NCBI GenBank assembly: GCA_020851655.1
Contig: JADZCI010000040.1
Span: forward strand, 1-48,780
Reading direction: 5' to 3'
Source of the DNA: Bryobacterales bacterium
GTDB taxonomy: Bacteria; Acidobacteriota; Terriglobia; Bryobacterales; Bryobacteraceae
Length of the DNA: 48,780 bases
The notes beneath the pieces are model-generated. The model was not told the origin of the DNA. It was given only the letters and a program-made list of their open reading frames with translations, and did no database searches. The position numbers and the translations under genes are program-made. Positions 9,355-18,408 of the stretch are shown piece by piece. Position 1 is the stretch's first letter. Each line of letters starts with the position of its first letter.

Positions 9355-10170
9355 ATGCGGTGGCGGCTGGTTGTCGTTCTGGCGCTCGCGCCCGGCGCGC
9401 CGCGCGCGTGTGCGGAAATGCCGACGCTTCTCGACCGAAGCTACGCTCAGATGTACAACCTCGACTTCTCTGGGGCGCACAGGACCCTGGCCGAGTGGAT
9501 GCGGCAAAACCCCGGCGACCCGTTGGGGCCGGTCTCCGATGCCGCCGCTCACTTATTCGAGCAACTCGACCGTTTGAGGATCCTGCAGTCGGAGCTTTTC
9601 ACCAACGACGACGCCTTTCAGTTGGCGCGCCGGCCCAATCCCGACCCCGCCGCGATCCGGACGTTCGAGGATCAGCTTAAGAAAGCCGATGCGCTGGCAA
9701 ATGAGGCCTTGTCCAGAAATCCGCGCGACACCAATGCGCTGTTTGCACAGGTCCTCTCCCACGGCCTGCGGTCCGACATGAAAGGGCTGATCGAGAAAAA
9801 CTACTTGACCTCTCTGTCCCTGGCCAAGGCCGGCCGGGTTAAGGCGGAGCAACTGCTGTCGATTGACCCGTCGTTTCAGGATGCGTGGATCGCGGTCGGC
9901 GTTGAAAATTACATGCTGAGCCTGAAACCACTTCCGTTAAGATGGTTGCTTCAACTCGGTGGCAACCAGACTGATCGGGACGTTGGCGTGGCGCGGCTCC
10001 GCATGACAGCCGAGCGGGGCCGATACCTCAAGCCGTTTGCCAGGCTACTGCTTGCCGTGGCCGCCTTGCGCGACCGCGACAAGAACACTGCGCGCACCAT
10101 CCTCAGCGACCTGAAAGCGCAGTTTCCGGGCAACCGGCTCTACGCCGAAGAACTTGCGAGAATTCAATAA
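9355..10170 (+). CDS. Secreted TPR-like solenoid protein
   Basis: Protein of 271 residues from the ATG at 9355; an in-frame TTG 21 nt earlier is possible but would spoil the signal peptide. A signal peptide (about 1-20, cleavage near RACAEM) is followed by an all-helical region with TPR-like periodicity, for example around YNLDFSGAHRTLAEW and ALSRNPRDTNALFAQ. I do not recognise a specific family. It stops 4 nt before the type III polyketide synthase gene and is therefore the first gene of that unit. A scaffold or envelope role linked to the product is inference. Confidence 0.7.
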   Translation: MRWRLVVVLALAPGAPRACAEMPTLLDRSYAQMYNLDFSGAHRTLAEWMRQNPGDPLGPVSDAAAHLFEQLDRLRILQSELFTNDDAFQLARRPNPDPAAIRTFEDQLKKADALANEALSRNPRDTNALFAQVLSHGLRSDMKGLIEKNYLTSLSLAKAGRVKAEQLLSIDPSFQDAWIAVGVENYMLSLKPLPLRWLLQLGGNQTDRDVGVARLRMTAERGRYLKPFARLLLAVAALRDRDKNTARTILSDLKAQFPGNRLYAEELARIQ

Positions 10171-10174
10171 CGTC

Positions 10175-11224
10175 ATGCGAATCGCCAGCGCATCCGGTGC
10201 GCTTCCCGATCATCAATACGACCAGCGCGCGCTGCTGGCCGCTCTACGCGACCATTGGGGTCCCAAGCTCGACAACCCGCTTTTCCTGGACCGCCTGCAT
10301 GCGCGGGTGGGCGTCGATACGCGCTACCTGGCGCTTCCGATGGCGGACTACTACGGGATCGAGACCTGGGGGCAGGCCAACAACCACTGGATTGAGGCAG
10401 CCGTCGATCTCGGAGAAAGGGCGCTCAACAGCGCGCTGGAGCAGGCGGGGATCGCCAAGGAGCGCCTTGGCGCGATCTTCTTCGTCTCCGTTACCGGAAT
10501 CTGTAGTCCATCGATCGACGCCCGCCTTGTCAACCGGATGAACTTGCCGGCGCGGATCAAGAGGGTTCCGATTTTCGGACTCGGCTGCGTGGCGGGCGCC
10601 GCGGGCATCGCTCGGGCCGCCGATTATGTCCGCGCCTATCCCGACGAAGCCGCCGCGCTGGTCAGCGTCGAGTTGTGTTCTCTCACCCTCCAGCGTGAGG
10701 ACCTCTCCATCGCCAACCTGATCTCATCGGGGCTGTTCGGCGATGGCGCGGCCGCGGCGCTGGTTGCCGGGCAGAATGTCGAGTGCGACGGACCGCGCAT
10801 CCTCGCCACGCGCTCGGTCTTCTATCCGGGTACGGAAGACGTGATGGGGTGGGACATTTCCGAGAAAGGCTTCCGCATCGTTCTGTCACGCGAGGTTCCC
10901 GTCGTTGTCGAAAAGAACCTGGCGGGCGATGTCGATGCGTTTCTCCGGGACCACGGGTTGACCCGCGGCGGGATTGGATCCTGGATTCTGCACACCGGCG
11001 GTCCGCGCGTGCTGGAAGCCACCTCGGCGGCGTTGGGTCTCAAGAATGGAGACCTGGACGCATCGTGGCACTGCCTGCGGCGGACGGGCAATCTGTCGTC
11101 GGCTTCGGTGCTTTTTGTGCTGGAGGAAGTGATGCGGCGGAGACGGCCCGCGCCCGGCGTTTACAGCGTCATGGCCGCCATGGGTCCCGGATTTTGTTCG
11201 GAACTGCTCTTGTTGAAGTGGTAA
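10175..11224 (+). CDS. Type III polyketide synthase (chalcone/stilbene synthase family)
   Basis: Homodimeric enzyme that extends an acyl starter with malonyl-CoA units and cyclises the product to a pyrone, resorcinol or similar ring. 349 residues from the ATG at 10175. The triad is visible: Cys138 (GLGCVAGAAG), His273 (WILHTGGP) and Asn306 (TGNLSSAS). PSIDARL, GDGAAAA and GGPRVLEA are further family motifs. Fatty-acid KAS III enzymes share the fold, but the Cys context and GGPRV motif fit the plant-like type III group. It is followed by genes for an ACP and a KAS II, which suggests the starter may be an acyl-ACP made locally rather than a free acyl-CoA (inference). Bacterial relatives make alkylresorcinols and alkylpyrones. 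Confidence 0.87.
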   Translation: MRIASASGALPDHQYDQRALLAALRDHWGPKLDNPLFLDRLHARVGVDTRYLALPMADYYGIETWGQANNHWIEAAVDLGERALNSALEQAGIAKERLGAIFFVSVTGICSPSIDARLVNRMNLPARIKRVPIFGLGCVAGAAGIARAADYVRAYPDEAAALVSVELCSLTLQREDLSIANLISSGLFGDGAAAALVAGQNVECDGPRILATRSVFYPGTEDVMGWDISEKGFRIVLSREVPVVVEKNLAGDVDAFLRDHGLTRGGIGSWILHTGGPRVLEATSAALGLKNGDLDASWHCLRRTGNLSSASVLFVLEEVMRRRRPAPGVYSVMAAMGPGFCSELLLLKW

Positions 11225-11236
11225 GGAGCGAGCTAC

Positions 11237-11512
11237 ATGGAATCGACGAGCGAGACGGACCTGCTTTCCCGGGTCATTCGCGTGGTGGCGAAATCGCAGC
11301 ACATGGACGCCTCCGCGATCAAGCCGGAGAGCACTTTTGCCGAACTGGGCATCGACTCTCTGGACGGCTTGCAGATCCTCTTCGCCCTCGAGGAGGAGTT
11401 TGGCGTCAGCATCCCCGATGATGCCGGCAAGGAATTCAACTCCATTGCCCGGGTGAGCGGCGGCATTCAGATGTTGCTGAAAGCGAAGAGCGAACCGGCG
11501 CCGGCTTCATGA
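11237..11512 (+). CDS. Acyl carrier protein
   Basis: 91-residue carrier protein. Ser41 in ELGIDSLDGLQ is the 4'-phosphopantetheine site, and the four-helix layout (LEEEFGVSIPDD after the Ser) is standard. AAGGAG at 11222-11227 gives a strong ribosome binding site. Its 3' end overlaps the next start (ATGA). It is probably a dedicated ACP for the adjacent KAS II and type III PKS rather than the housekeeping AcpP, because no fab genes flank it. Confidence 0.92.
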   Translation: MESTSETDLLSRVIRVVAKSQHMDASAIKPESTFAELGIDSLDGLQILFALEEEFGVSIPDDAGKEFNSIARVSGGIQMLLKAKSEPAPAS

Positions 11513-12699
11513 GAAGGGTCGCGGTCACCGGCCTGGGGGTGATTTCGCCGATTGGCCTCAACAGTCAGGAGTTCTGGCAATCGCTGCTGCGCGGCAGATC
11601 GGGAATCGGCCCCATCGAGTCGGTGAACTGCGACGGCCTGAGGTTTGCCAATGCGGCTGAAGTCCGCGGCTTTGATCCGCTGCTCTGGCTCGACGCCAAG
11701 CAGGCTTCGCAGATGGATCGCAGCGCGCAGATGGCCGTCGCCGCCGCCGTCCAAGCCGTGGAGTCTTCCGCCATCGCCTTCGACCCGCTGCGCAGCGCGG
11801 TGGTGACCGGATGCTCCGTGGGTGGGCAGCCCACTGAAGACAGCGTGTACCGGCAGTTGTATGAGGAGAAGAAGACGCGCTTCGATCCGCTGACGATTCC
11901 ACGCATCATGGGGAACGCCGCGGCGAGTTGGATTTCGATGCGCTTCGGAATTCAAGGGCCTTGTTTCAACGTGTCGACGGCGTGCGCCTCAGCCGCGCAC
12001 GCCATGGGCCACGCGTTTTGGATGATCCGGAGCGGGTCGGTGGATACCGCCCTGACCGGCGGCACGGAAGCGCCCATCACGTTCAGCATGCTGCGCGGCT
12101 GGGAAGCGATGCGTGTGGTGGCCCCGGATACATGCCGGCCGTTTTCCCGGGACCGGCGCGGCATGATCCTGGCGGAAGGCGCGGCGTTCTTCGTGCTCGA
12201 AGACATGGGGGCGGCGCGTGCGCGCGGCGCCAACATCATCGCCGAAATTTGCGGGTTCGGCATGTCGGCCGATGCCAGCCACCTGACGCTGCCCTCCTCA
12301 TCGGGCGCAGCCCTCGCCATGCGGCAGGCGCTGGAGGATGCGCGCATGCCCGCCGCCGACGTCGGCTACATCAACGCGCACGGGACCGGCACTCCCGCCA
12401 ACGATCCTGCCGAGGTTCGTTCGATCCGCTCCGTGTTTGCGGCGCCACCGCCCATCAGTTCGACCAAATCCATGCACGGGCATGCCCTCGGCGCGGGGCC
12501 CGCACTCGAAGCTCTGGCCACCGTGCTCGCGCTCCAACACGGTGTGCTCCCCCCAACGGCGAATTTCAACGAACCAGACCCGGATTGCGATGTCGATGTG
12601 ATTCCCAACGCGGTACGCGAGCAGAAGGCGCGCGCGGCGCTGTCCAACTCTTTCGCATTCGGCGGGCTGAATGCGGTGCTGGCGTTCCGCGCGTTCTGA
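11509..12699 (+). CDS. Beta-ketoacyl-ACP synthase II (FabF-like)
   Basis: Condenses malonyl-ACP with an acyl-ACP. 396 residues, thiolase fold. Catalytic Cys159 (STACASA), His291 (NAHGTGTPAND) and His325 (KSMHGHALGAG) are all present, so this is not a chain-length factor. It overlaps the ACP stop by 4 nt. It is slightly shorter than housekeeping FabF (about 410) and sits in a type III PKS unit, so a specialised chain-building role is likely. It could also act in secondary lipid synthesis; its end faces the PQQ dehydrogenase gene. Confidence 0.9.
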   Translation: MRRVAVTGLGVISPIGLNSQEFWQSLLRGRSGIGPIESVNCDGLRFANAAEVRGFDPLLWLDAKQASQMDRSAQMAVAAAVQAVESSAIAFDPLRSAVVTGCSVGGQPTEDSVYRQLYEEKKTRFDPLTIPRIMGNAAASWISMRFGIQGPCFNVSTACASAAHAMGHAFWMIRSGSVDTALTGGTEAPITFSMLRGWEAMRVVAPDTCRPFSRDRRGMILAEGAAFFVLEDMGAARARGANIIAEICGFGMSADASHLTLPSSSGAALAMRQALEDARMPAADVGYINAHGTGTPANDPAEVRSIRSVFAAPPPISSTKSMHGHALGAGPALEALATVLALQHGVLPPTANFNEPDPDCDVDVIPNAVREQKARAALSNSFAFGGLNAVLAFRAF

Positions 12700-12708
12700 G
12701 ACTCGTGT

Positions 12709-14556
12709 TTATTCGGCCCGTGGAAGAGCGAAGGCGACATAGGCGCCGCGGATGGGTGTCTGCGTCGCTTGAGTCAACCCAGCTTGCGCCGAGGCGCAGA
12801 AGACAATGTACTGGCGTCCGGCCACTTCGTACACGGCGGGGATTCCTTCCATCGCGGCATCGACTTCCCGCTCCCACAGCACTTTGCCGGAATCGACGTC
12901 GAAAGCGCGGGCCTTACGGTCACGCGTGCCGGTGAAGATCAAGCCGCCGGAGGTGACTACCGGCCCGGCTTTTGGATAATGAGTGCCGGTGTTCTTGATC
13001 CCTTTTGCGGCGAGTTCCGGAACCTCTCCGAGCGGGATCTGCCACTTGATGATCCCTTCGTTCAGGTCGTACACGGTGAGTGAAGTCCAGGGAGGCTTGA
13101 TGGCCGATAGCCCGTCGCTGGCGATCATGAAACCGAATCCGCTCAGATAACGCGCGTCGTCCGTGTCCGCCGCCGGGGCGCCCGGCTTGGTGTCGGCTTC
13201 CAGCTTGAGAAGGCATGGCAAGTCTTTGGAGACCACGACGAGTGTCCCGTTGGCCGGATTGACGGCGGCGCCTCCCCAATTCGCTCCACCATTGTTGCCC
13301 GGCATCTGAATGGTGGGGCGGCGTCCTGGAGGAGTAAACAGCCCTTCGTTCCGCGCGCTGAGAATGTCGTCCCGGAACTTGGCCCGGTCCTCCGCGCTCA
13401 GAAATGGACTCAAGTCGTCCACCGTGAATGTCTGGCGCGCAAAGGGCGGAGGCTTGGTTGGGAAGGGCTGTGTCTTCCATGTGGTCTCGTGCGGCATGTC
13501 GGTCGCCGGAACGGGACGCTCCTCAATGGGCCAGATTGGCTCCCCGGTTTCCCGGTTGAAGACCCAAACAAACGCCTGCTTGCTCACCTGCGCTACGGCA
13601 TCCACCTTCTTGCCGTTGTGGCGAATGGTCAGGAGCTTTGGCGCGGTGGCATCGTCGTAATCCCAGATGTCGTGATGCACCATCTGGTAGTGCCAGATGC
13701 GCTTGCCGGTGCGCGCGTCGAGGGCCAGCAGGCAGTCGGCAAACAGGTTGTGGCCGTCTCGGTCCGCGCCATAGAAGTTGTACTTTGCGCTGGCGGTGGG
13801 CGCAAACAGGATCCCTCGTTTTTCATCAAGGGACATCTCGCCCCACACGTTTGCGCCACCCACGCGCCGCCAGGCGTCACGCGGCCAACCGTCATAGCCG
13901 AACTCGCCGGGACGCGGAATCGTGTGAAACGTCCACACCAGTTTCCCGGTCCTGACGTTGAATGCGCGGATGTCGCCCGGGGCGGAACCGTACCCTTGAT
14001 TGGTCGCCGATCCGAGGATGATCAAATCTTCGAAAATGCGTCCCGGAGTGGTGGACTGCGCCAGGGCAATCGACTTGGGGTCGCGGTCCAGCCCTTCCTT
14101 GAGATCAACAGAACCGTTGACCCCGAATGAGGGGATGGCCTCGCCGGTACGCGCGTCGATGGCTCGCAGCGCGTGGTTGCTCGCGTACAAGAGGCGGCGT
14201 TCGGAACCGTCTTTGCTTTCCCAATAATTGATGCCCCGGTTAGTGATGATCTTCGTGGCCGGCGGCGGCGTGTGCGACCAGATCTCCTTGCCCGTGGCGG
14301 CGTTCAGGCAGACGATCGTCGAATTCTTGCCCATGACGAACATCCGGTCTCCCGCGACGACCGGGTTGAACGCATACTTCTTGCCATCGCCAATCGGGTA
14401 GCTCCACGCCAGTTCGAGGCGGCTGACGTTGTCGCGATTGATTTGGGACAGCGACGAGAACTGGGCTGAATCCGCGCCGCCACCATAGTCCCGCCAGGTT
14501 TTGTGATCCTGCGCCGGCAGCGCCGCGGCGCATAAGAGCAAGAGAGCGGTTCGCAT
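12709..14556 (-). CDS. PQQ-dependent dehydrogenase (quinoprotein, periplasmic)
   Basis: Periplasmic eight-bladed propeller dehydrogenase of 615 residues with a signal peptide at 1-15 (cleavage after ALPAQ). Propeller repeats are visible as LNAATGKEIWSH, IDARTGEAIPSFG, FNVRTGKLVW, LDARTGKRIWHYQ, FNRETGEPIWPIEERPVP and FDVDSGKVLWERE. HDIWDYD and GANWGGAAVNP are typical of the glucose/alcohol dehydrogenase-like subgroup. No cytochrome c domain is present, so electrons must pass to a separate acceptor. The substrate cannot be predicted. It starts 1 nt after the arginine decarboxylase stop, so both probably share one mRNA. Confidence 0.9.
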   Translation of the reverse strand: MRTALLLLCAAALPAQDHKTWRDYGGGADSAQFSSLSQINRDNVSRLELAWSYPIGDGKKYAFNPVVAGDRMFVMGKNSTIVCLNAATGKEIWSHTPPPATKIITNRGINYWESKDGSERRLLYASNHALRAIDARTGEAIPSFGVNGSVDLKEGLDRDPKSIALAQSTTPGRIFEDLIILGSATNQGYGSAPGDIRAFNVRTGKLVWTFHTIPRPGEFGYDGWPRDAWRRVGGANVWGEMSLDEKRGILFAPTASAKYNFYGADRDGHNLFADCLLALDARTGKRIWHYQMVHHDIWDYDDATAPKLLTIRHNGKKVDAVAQVSKQAFVWVFNRETGEPIWPIEERPVPATDMPHETTWKTQPFPTKPPPFARQTFTVDDLSPFLSAEDRAKFRDDILSARNEGLFTPPGRRPTIQMPGNNGGANWGGAAVNPANGTLVVVSKDLPCLLKLEADTKPGAPAADTDDARYLSGFGFMIASDGLSAIKPPWTSLTVYDLNEGIIKWQIPLGEVPELAAKGIKNTGTHYPKAGPVVTSGGLIFTGTRDRKARAFDVDSGKVLWEREVDAAMEGIPAVYEVAGRQYIVFCASAQAGLTQATQTPIRGAYVAFALPRAE

Positions 14557-14557
14557 G

Positions 14558-16495
14558 CTAGCCGCGGTGGGTGTCCTCGAGGTAGGTGTAGCCGTGTATG
14601 CCTTCCTCGTAAAACTTCAGCAGCCGCCCGGATTCCTCGTAGCCGATCTTGCCATCCATGACCGCGGCTTCCACGTCCTGGCGGAACTGTTCCATCAGGC
14701 TCGACGGATGAAACTCGACGTAATCCAACACCTCGCGGCAGGTATCGCCGCGAATCACGGTTTCCAGCACCACGCCTCCGTTTTCGTTCAGCTTCACGTG
14801 CACGGCGTGGGTGTCGCCGAGAAGGTTGTGCAGGTCGCCCAGAATCTCCTGGTAGGCGCCGACCAGGAAAGCGCCCAGGTAGTATGGTTCGCCGTTGAAG
14901 GCATGCAGCGGCAGGGTCTTCTTGACATCGCGGCGGTCGATGAACTGGTCCACCTTGCCGTCGCTATCGCAGGAAATGTCGCCCAGCACCGCCATGCGCG
15001 TCGGCTGCTGTTTCAGGCGGTGAATGGGCATGATGGGAAACAACTGCTTGACCGCCCAACTGTCCGGCATGCTCTGGAACAGCGAGAAGTTGCAGAAATA
15101 GGTATCCGAGAGCATGGCTTCAAGGCCTTCGAGTTCCTCGGGAAACACGTCGAGTTGCTTGGCCATGGCCAGAACGCGGCGGCAAATCAGCCAGTAGAGG
15201 TTTTCGGCGAGGCTGCGCTGGGCCAGCGGAAGGTATCCGAGGCTGAACAGGTTGAGCGCGGAATCGAGCGCCTGCTGCGCATCGTGAAACGCCTCCAGCA
15301 AATTCTTCACGCTGAGGTTCTTGTACGTTTCCAGCAGGTCGATGAGCGGCTGTTCGGCGTCGTCACCGAGTTTCTCGGGAACCTGCTCCTCTCCGAAGCC
15401 GCTCACGCCGAGGACGTTAAACACCAGAATGCTGTGATAGGCGGCGATGGCCCGGCCGCTTTCGGTGACAATCGCCGGATGCGGCACGTCGGCCTCGTCG
15501 CAAATGTTCTGGATGTGATAGACCACGTCAGCGGCGTACTCCTGAAGCGAGTAGTTGACGCTCGATTCAAAGTCCGTCTGCGAACCGTCGTAGTCAATGC
15601 CCAAGCCCCCGCCCACATCCAGGAATTCGAGTCCGGCGCCGTGCTTATACAGGTCCACGTACACCCGCGCCGCCTCGATGACGGCGGCCTTGATGTGACG
15701 GATATTCGTTATCTGGCTGCCGAGGTGGAAGTGCAGAAGCTTGACGCAATCGGCCATTCCACGATCACGGAGCAGGTCCAGCGCTCGAATCGCCTCGGTC
15801 ACCGTCAACCCGAACTTGGAGCGATAACCACCCGAGGACTTCCAGCGTCCCGCGCCGCGCGCCGCCAGTTTCACCCGAAGTCCGATGGCTGGCCTGACGC
15901 CGGCCTCTTTCGAGTGCTTCAGGATCAAGTCGAGTTCGGTGAACTTTTCGACCACCGGCGTAATGTTGCGCCCGATCTTGCGGGCGAGCATCACCATGGC
16001 GATATATTCGTCGTCTTTGAAGCCGTTGCAAATGATGGGGGTGTCGTTGTCGGCGATCGCAGCCACCGCCAGCAGCTCAGGTTTCGAACCCGCCTCCAAC
16101 CCATAGCCGAACTGCCGCCCGTAACGGAAGATCTCCTCCACCACGTGGCGCTGCTGGTTGACCTTGATCGGATACACACAGCAAAACTTGCCCTGGTAGT
16201 TGTGTTCCTGGATGGCGTTTTGGAAGACCTGGTGCATCTCGGCAAGCTGGCGGCCGAGGATTTCCGGCACACGCACCAGCACCGGAGGAGTGATGCCGCG
16301 CAACACCAGCGTATCGACAAGCGCCTTGAGATCGATGGAGCGAGCCGGGTCTTTGCTGGGATGGATCAGAACATGGCCTTGGTCGCTGATTGAAAAATAG
16401 CCCTTGCCCCACCGCTCAATGTCGTACAACTCACGTGCATCGGTGACCGTCCATCGATCCGTCGGTTCCCAAGTAGTCGGCAGGGTTTCGGCCAT
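14558..16495 (-). CDS. speA: Biosynthetic arginine decarboxylase
   Basis: PLP enzyme that converts arginine to agmatine, the first step of the agmatine route to putrescine. About 645 residues, the normal SpeA length. CVYPIKVNQQ (about residue 100) carries the PLP lysine, GLEAGSKPEL follows, and FLDVGGGLGIDYDGS binds phosphate. VTESGRA and the C-terminal motif GAYQEILGDLHNLLGD are diagnostic for SpeA. The ATG at 16495 is preferred because it starts near the conserved WTVTDARELYDIERWG block; a TTG at 16534 would add 13 residues. The PQQ dehydrogenase is directly downstream. No other polyamine gene is in view. Confidence 0.95.
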   Translation of the reverse strand: MAETLPTTWEPTDRWTVTDARELYDIERWGKGYFSISDQGHVLIHPSKDPARSIDLKALVDTLVLRGITPPVLVRVPEILGRQLAEMHQVFQNAIQEHNYQGKFCCVYPIKVNQQRHVVEEIFRYGRQFGYGLEAGSKPELLAVAAIADNDTPIICNGFKDDEYIAMVMLARKIGRNITPVVEKFTELDLILKHSKEAGVRPAIGLRVKLAARGAGRWKSSGGYRSKFGLTVTEAIRALDLLRDRGMADCVKLLHFHLGSQITNIRHIKAAVIEAARVYVDLYKHGAGLEFLDVGGGLGIDYDGSQTDFESSVNYSLQEYAADVVYHIQNICDEADVPHPAIVTESGRAIAAYHSILVFNVLGVSGFGEEQVPEKLGDDAEQPLIDLLETYKNLSVKNLLEAFHDAQQALDSALNLFSLGYLPLAQRSLAENLYWLICRRVLAMAKQLDVFPEELEGLEAMLSDTYFCNFSLFQSMPDSWAVKQLFPIMPIHRLKQQPTRMAVLGDISCDSDGKVDQFIDRRDVKKTLPLHAFNGEPYYLGAFLVGAYQEILGDLHNLLGDTHAVHVKLNENGGVVLETVIRGDTCREVLDYVEFHPSSLMEQFRQDVEAAVMDGKIGYEESGRLLKFYEEGIHGYTYLEDTHRG

Positions 16496-16627
16496 CTTCA
16501 AGCTCAAGTTTCGTAATTGCTCCCGGAAATTCAAGTGTCGTCAAAATCGGACAGGACGGCAACCGATATTTTGCTACCCGGAAATGGCCTTCCATGAGAT
16601 GCAAGGCTTACGCATTAAGCCGCGCCG

Positions 16628-16633
16628 TAGAAT
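16628..16633 (+). promoter_or_regulatory. -10-like box close to the SDR start
   Basis: TAGAAT ends 7 nt before the ATG at 16641, with no Shine-Dalgarno between. Fits a leaderless transcript; no clear -35 box. Confidence 0.45.
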
Positions 16634-16640
16634 AGACGCT

Positions 16641-17417
16641 ATGTCGAAAATGCTGGAAGGACGGACTGCCCTGGTCACGGGTGCGAGCAAGGGCGTGGGG
16701 CGGGGCATCGCATTGGAATTGGGACGCCAGGGTTGCCGGGTTGCGGTGAACTACAACTCCGATCCGGCCGGCGCCGACGACACCGTGGAGCAGATTCGCC
16801 AGGATGGAGGATCCGCCTTCCCGGTTCGCGCCAATGTCGGCGTGGCGGCCGAAGTGGATCGCATGTTTGCTTCGCTGACCGTCGAGTTTTCCAGGCTGAA
16901 CATCCTGGTTAATAACGCGGGCGTTCAGACGTGGTCGAGTCTGCTGGAATTGACCGAAGGAGATTGGGACCGCGTGATCGACACCAACCTCAAGGGCTGC
17001 TTTCTTTGCACGCAACGCGCGGCGCGGCTCATGAAGGAAACCGGCGGCGGCAGCATCATCAACATTGGATCGGGCTGTAACAAGATCGCGTTCCCGAACC
17101 TGGTCGACTATACGTCGAGCAAGGGCGGCATCGAGCAGCTCACCAAGGTCTCAGCCGTCGAGTTGGGTAAGTACCAGATCCGGGTCAACTGCGTGGCGCC
17201 GGGGGCGGTCGAGATCGAGCGGACCAAGTCGACCGAAGCCGGCGGCGACTACGCGGGTACCTGGTCCAAGTTGACGCCGCTGGGCCGCGTGGGTATACCG
17301 CTCGACGTAGCGCACGCCGTCGTTTTTTTTGCCGGCGACTCGAGCAGCTTTGTCACCGGCCAAACACTGTGGGTGGACGGTGGCTTGTTCACCAAACCGG
17401 CCTGGCCCTACGAGTGA
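16641..17417 (+). CDS. Short-chain dehydrogenase/reductase (FabG-like SDR)
   Basis: NAD(P)-dependent oxidoreductase of 258 residues. TGASKGVGRGIA near residue 12 is the Rossmann TGxxxGxG motif, NNAGV is the structural motif, and the Ser (INIGSG) and YTSSK supply the catalytic Ser-Tyr-Lys set. The end, FVTGQTLWVDGGL, is classical for FabG and glucose dehydrogenase-like SDRs. The substrate (3-oxoacyl-ACP, sugar or other) cannot be decided. The ATG at 16641 gives the usual short N-terminus; upstream codons only overlap the opposite strand of speA. It converges with the peptidase gene, with 5 nt between stops. Confidence 0.88.
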   Translation: MSKMLEGRTALVTGASKGVGRGIALELGRQGCRVAVNYNSDPAGADDTVEQIRQDGGSAFPVRANVGVAAEVDRMFASLTVEFSRLNILVNNAGVQTWSSLLELTEGDWDRVIDTNLKGCFLCTQRAARLMKETGGGSIINIGSGCNKIAFPNLVDYTSSKGGIEQLTKVSAVELGKYQIRVNCVAPGAVEIERTKSTEAGGDYAGTWSKLTPLGRVGIPLDVAHAVVFFAGDSSSFVTGQTLWVDGGLFTKPAWPYE

Positions 17418-17422
17418 GCCTA

Positions 17423-18370
17423 TCAGCCCGCGAGCCCGGGAACACCTCCCAGGGTTTTCGCCTTTTTCACAGCGCGCAGAATGGCCTGGGAGACCGCTTC
17501 GGCCGCGGCGACGCCGAGAGCGTCGACGCGCGCCTTCTCGCGGCCGAGCGACAGCGCGAACGCAATGTCGCCATCCATCATCGTCCAGACAGGCGAAATG
17601 GTGCGAGCGGCGCCCAACTGCGAAAGCTGAGCGAGTTTGGTGGCTTCGACTTTGCTGAGCAGCGCGTTGGTGGCGACCACCACCAGCGTGGTGTTCGATA
17701 TCAGCCCGCCGGAGACGCCTGCTTTCATCGCCGCCGCCGTACCGGCGAATTCCTGTGAGCCGGGCGCCTTTCTCGCCCCCGCGATGATCTTGCCGGTAGC
17801 CGGATCGATCACGTCTCCTAATGGGTTGGCGGCGACCAGGGCGGAGACCAGGACGCCGCCATCGAGTTCCACGGTGAACGTGCCCACGCCCGACTTCATG
17901 GCGCGCGGCATTCCAAAAATCTTACCGGCGGTTGCGCCCGTCCCCGCGCCGGCCGAGCCTTCCTCCACCGCGCCGGCGGTGGCGGCCGCCGCGGCGGCTT
18001 CGCCCATTTCGCGCGTGGGCCTGACATTGGCTTTGCCGATGCCCAAATCATAGAGGATTGCGCTGGGAACGATGGGCACGCGGGCGGCGCCGGTCTCGAA
18101 ACCAACACCTTGCTGCTCCAGGAACTTGCGGACGCCGGATGCGGCCTCCAACCCGAAGGCGCTGCCTCCGCTGAGGACGATGGCGTGCACACGGCCGGCA
18201 ATGTGCAAGGGGCTCAGCACGTCGAGTTCCTGGGCGCCGCTGGCCCCACCACGAAGATCGTATCCCGCCACCGCCCCGCCCGCGCACAGGATCACGGTGC
18301 AACCGGTGATCGCGTCCAAGTCGGAAGCGTGCCCCACGCGAATGCCGGGGATATCGGTTAGTCCTTTCAT
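17423..18370 (-). CDS. P1-family (S58/DmpA-like) aminopeptidase
   Basis: Ntn-like self-cleaving peptidase of 315 residues. GIRVGHASDL at the N-terminus, YDLRGGASGAQELDVL, VLSGGSAFGLEAASGV, and the cleavage region SNTTLVVVATN with the likely nucleophile Thr227 all fit the family. Members remove N-terminal D- or beta-amino acids; the true substrate is unknown. The start at 18370 is chosen because the family begins MxGLTDIxGIxVGH, and the longer reading would run into the divergent permease gene. Only 38 bp separate the two divergent starts. Confidence 0.88.
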   Translation of the reverse strand: MKGLTDIPGIRVGHASDLDAITGCTVILCAGGAVAGYDLRGGASGAQELDVLSPLHIAGRVHAIVLSGGSAFGLEAASGVRKFLEQQGVGFETGAARVPIVPSAILYDLGIGKANVRPTREMGEAAAAAATAGAVEEGSAGAGTGATAGKIFGMPRAMKSGVGTFTVELDGGVLVSALVAANPLGDVIDPATGKIIAGARKAPGSQEFAGTAAAMKAGVSGGLISNTTLVVVATNALLSKVEATKLAQLSQLGAARTISPVWTMMDGDIAFALSLGREKARVDALGVAAAEAVSQAILRAVKKAKTLGGVPGLAG

Positions 18371-18394
18371 ACGACAGGGTTTTCGGGCAGCTTG

Positions 18395-18400
18395 TATGGT
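18395..18400 (+). promoter_or_regulatory. -10-like box close to the Mla permease start
   Basis: TATGGT ends 8 nt before the ATG at 18409. ACGACA (18371-18376) lies 18 nt upstream as a weak -35. No Shine-Dalgarno is present. Fits a leaderless transcript from a 38-bp divergent promoter. Confidence 0.45.
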
Positions 18401-18408
18401 AGCATCGG

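Noticed and set aside
14555-16393. 612-codon open frame on the plus strand
   Set aside because: It lies fully antisense to speA, whose protein is clearly conserved; long shadow frames are common in GC-rich genes.
16404-16640. N-terminal extension of the SDR
   Set aside because: The added codons run antisense to the start of speA, and the conserved SDR begins at the ATG at 16641.
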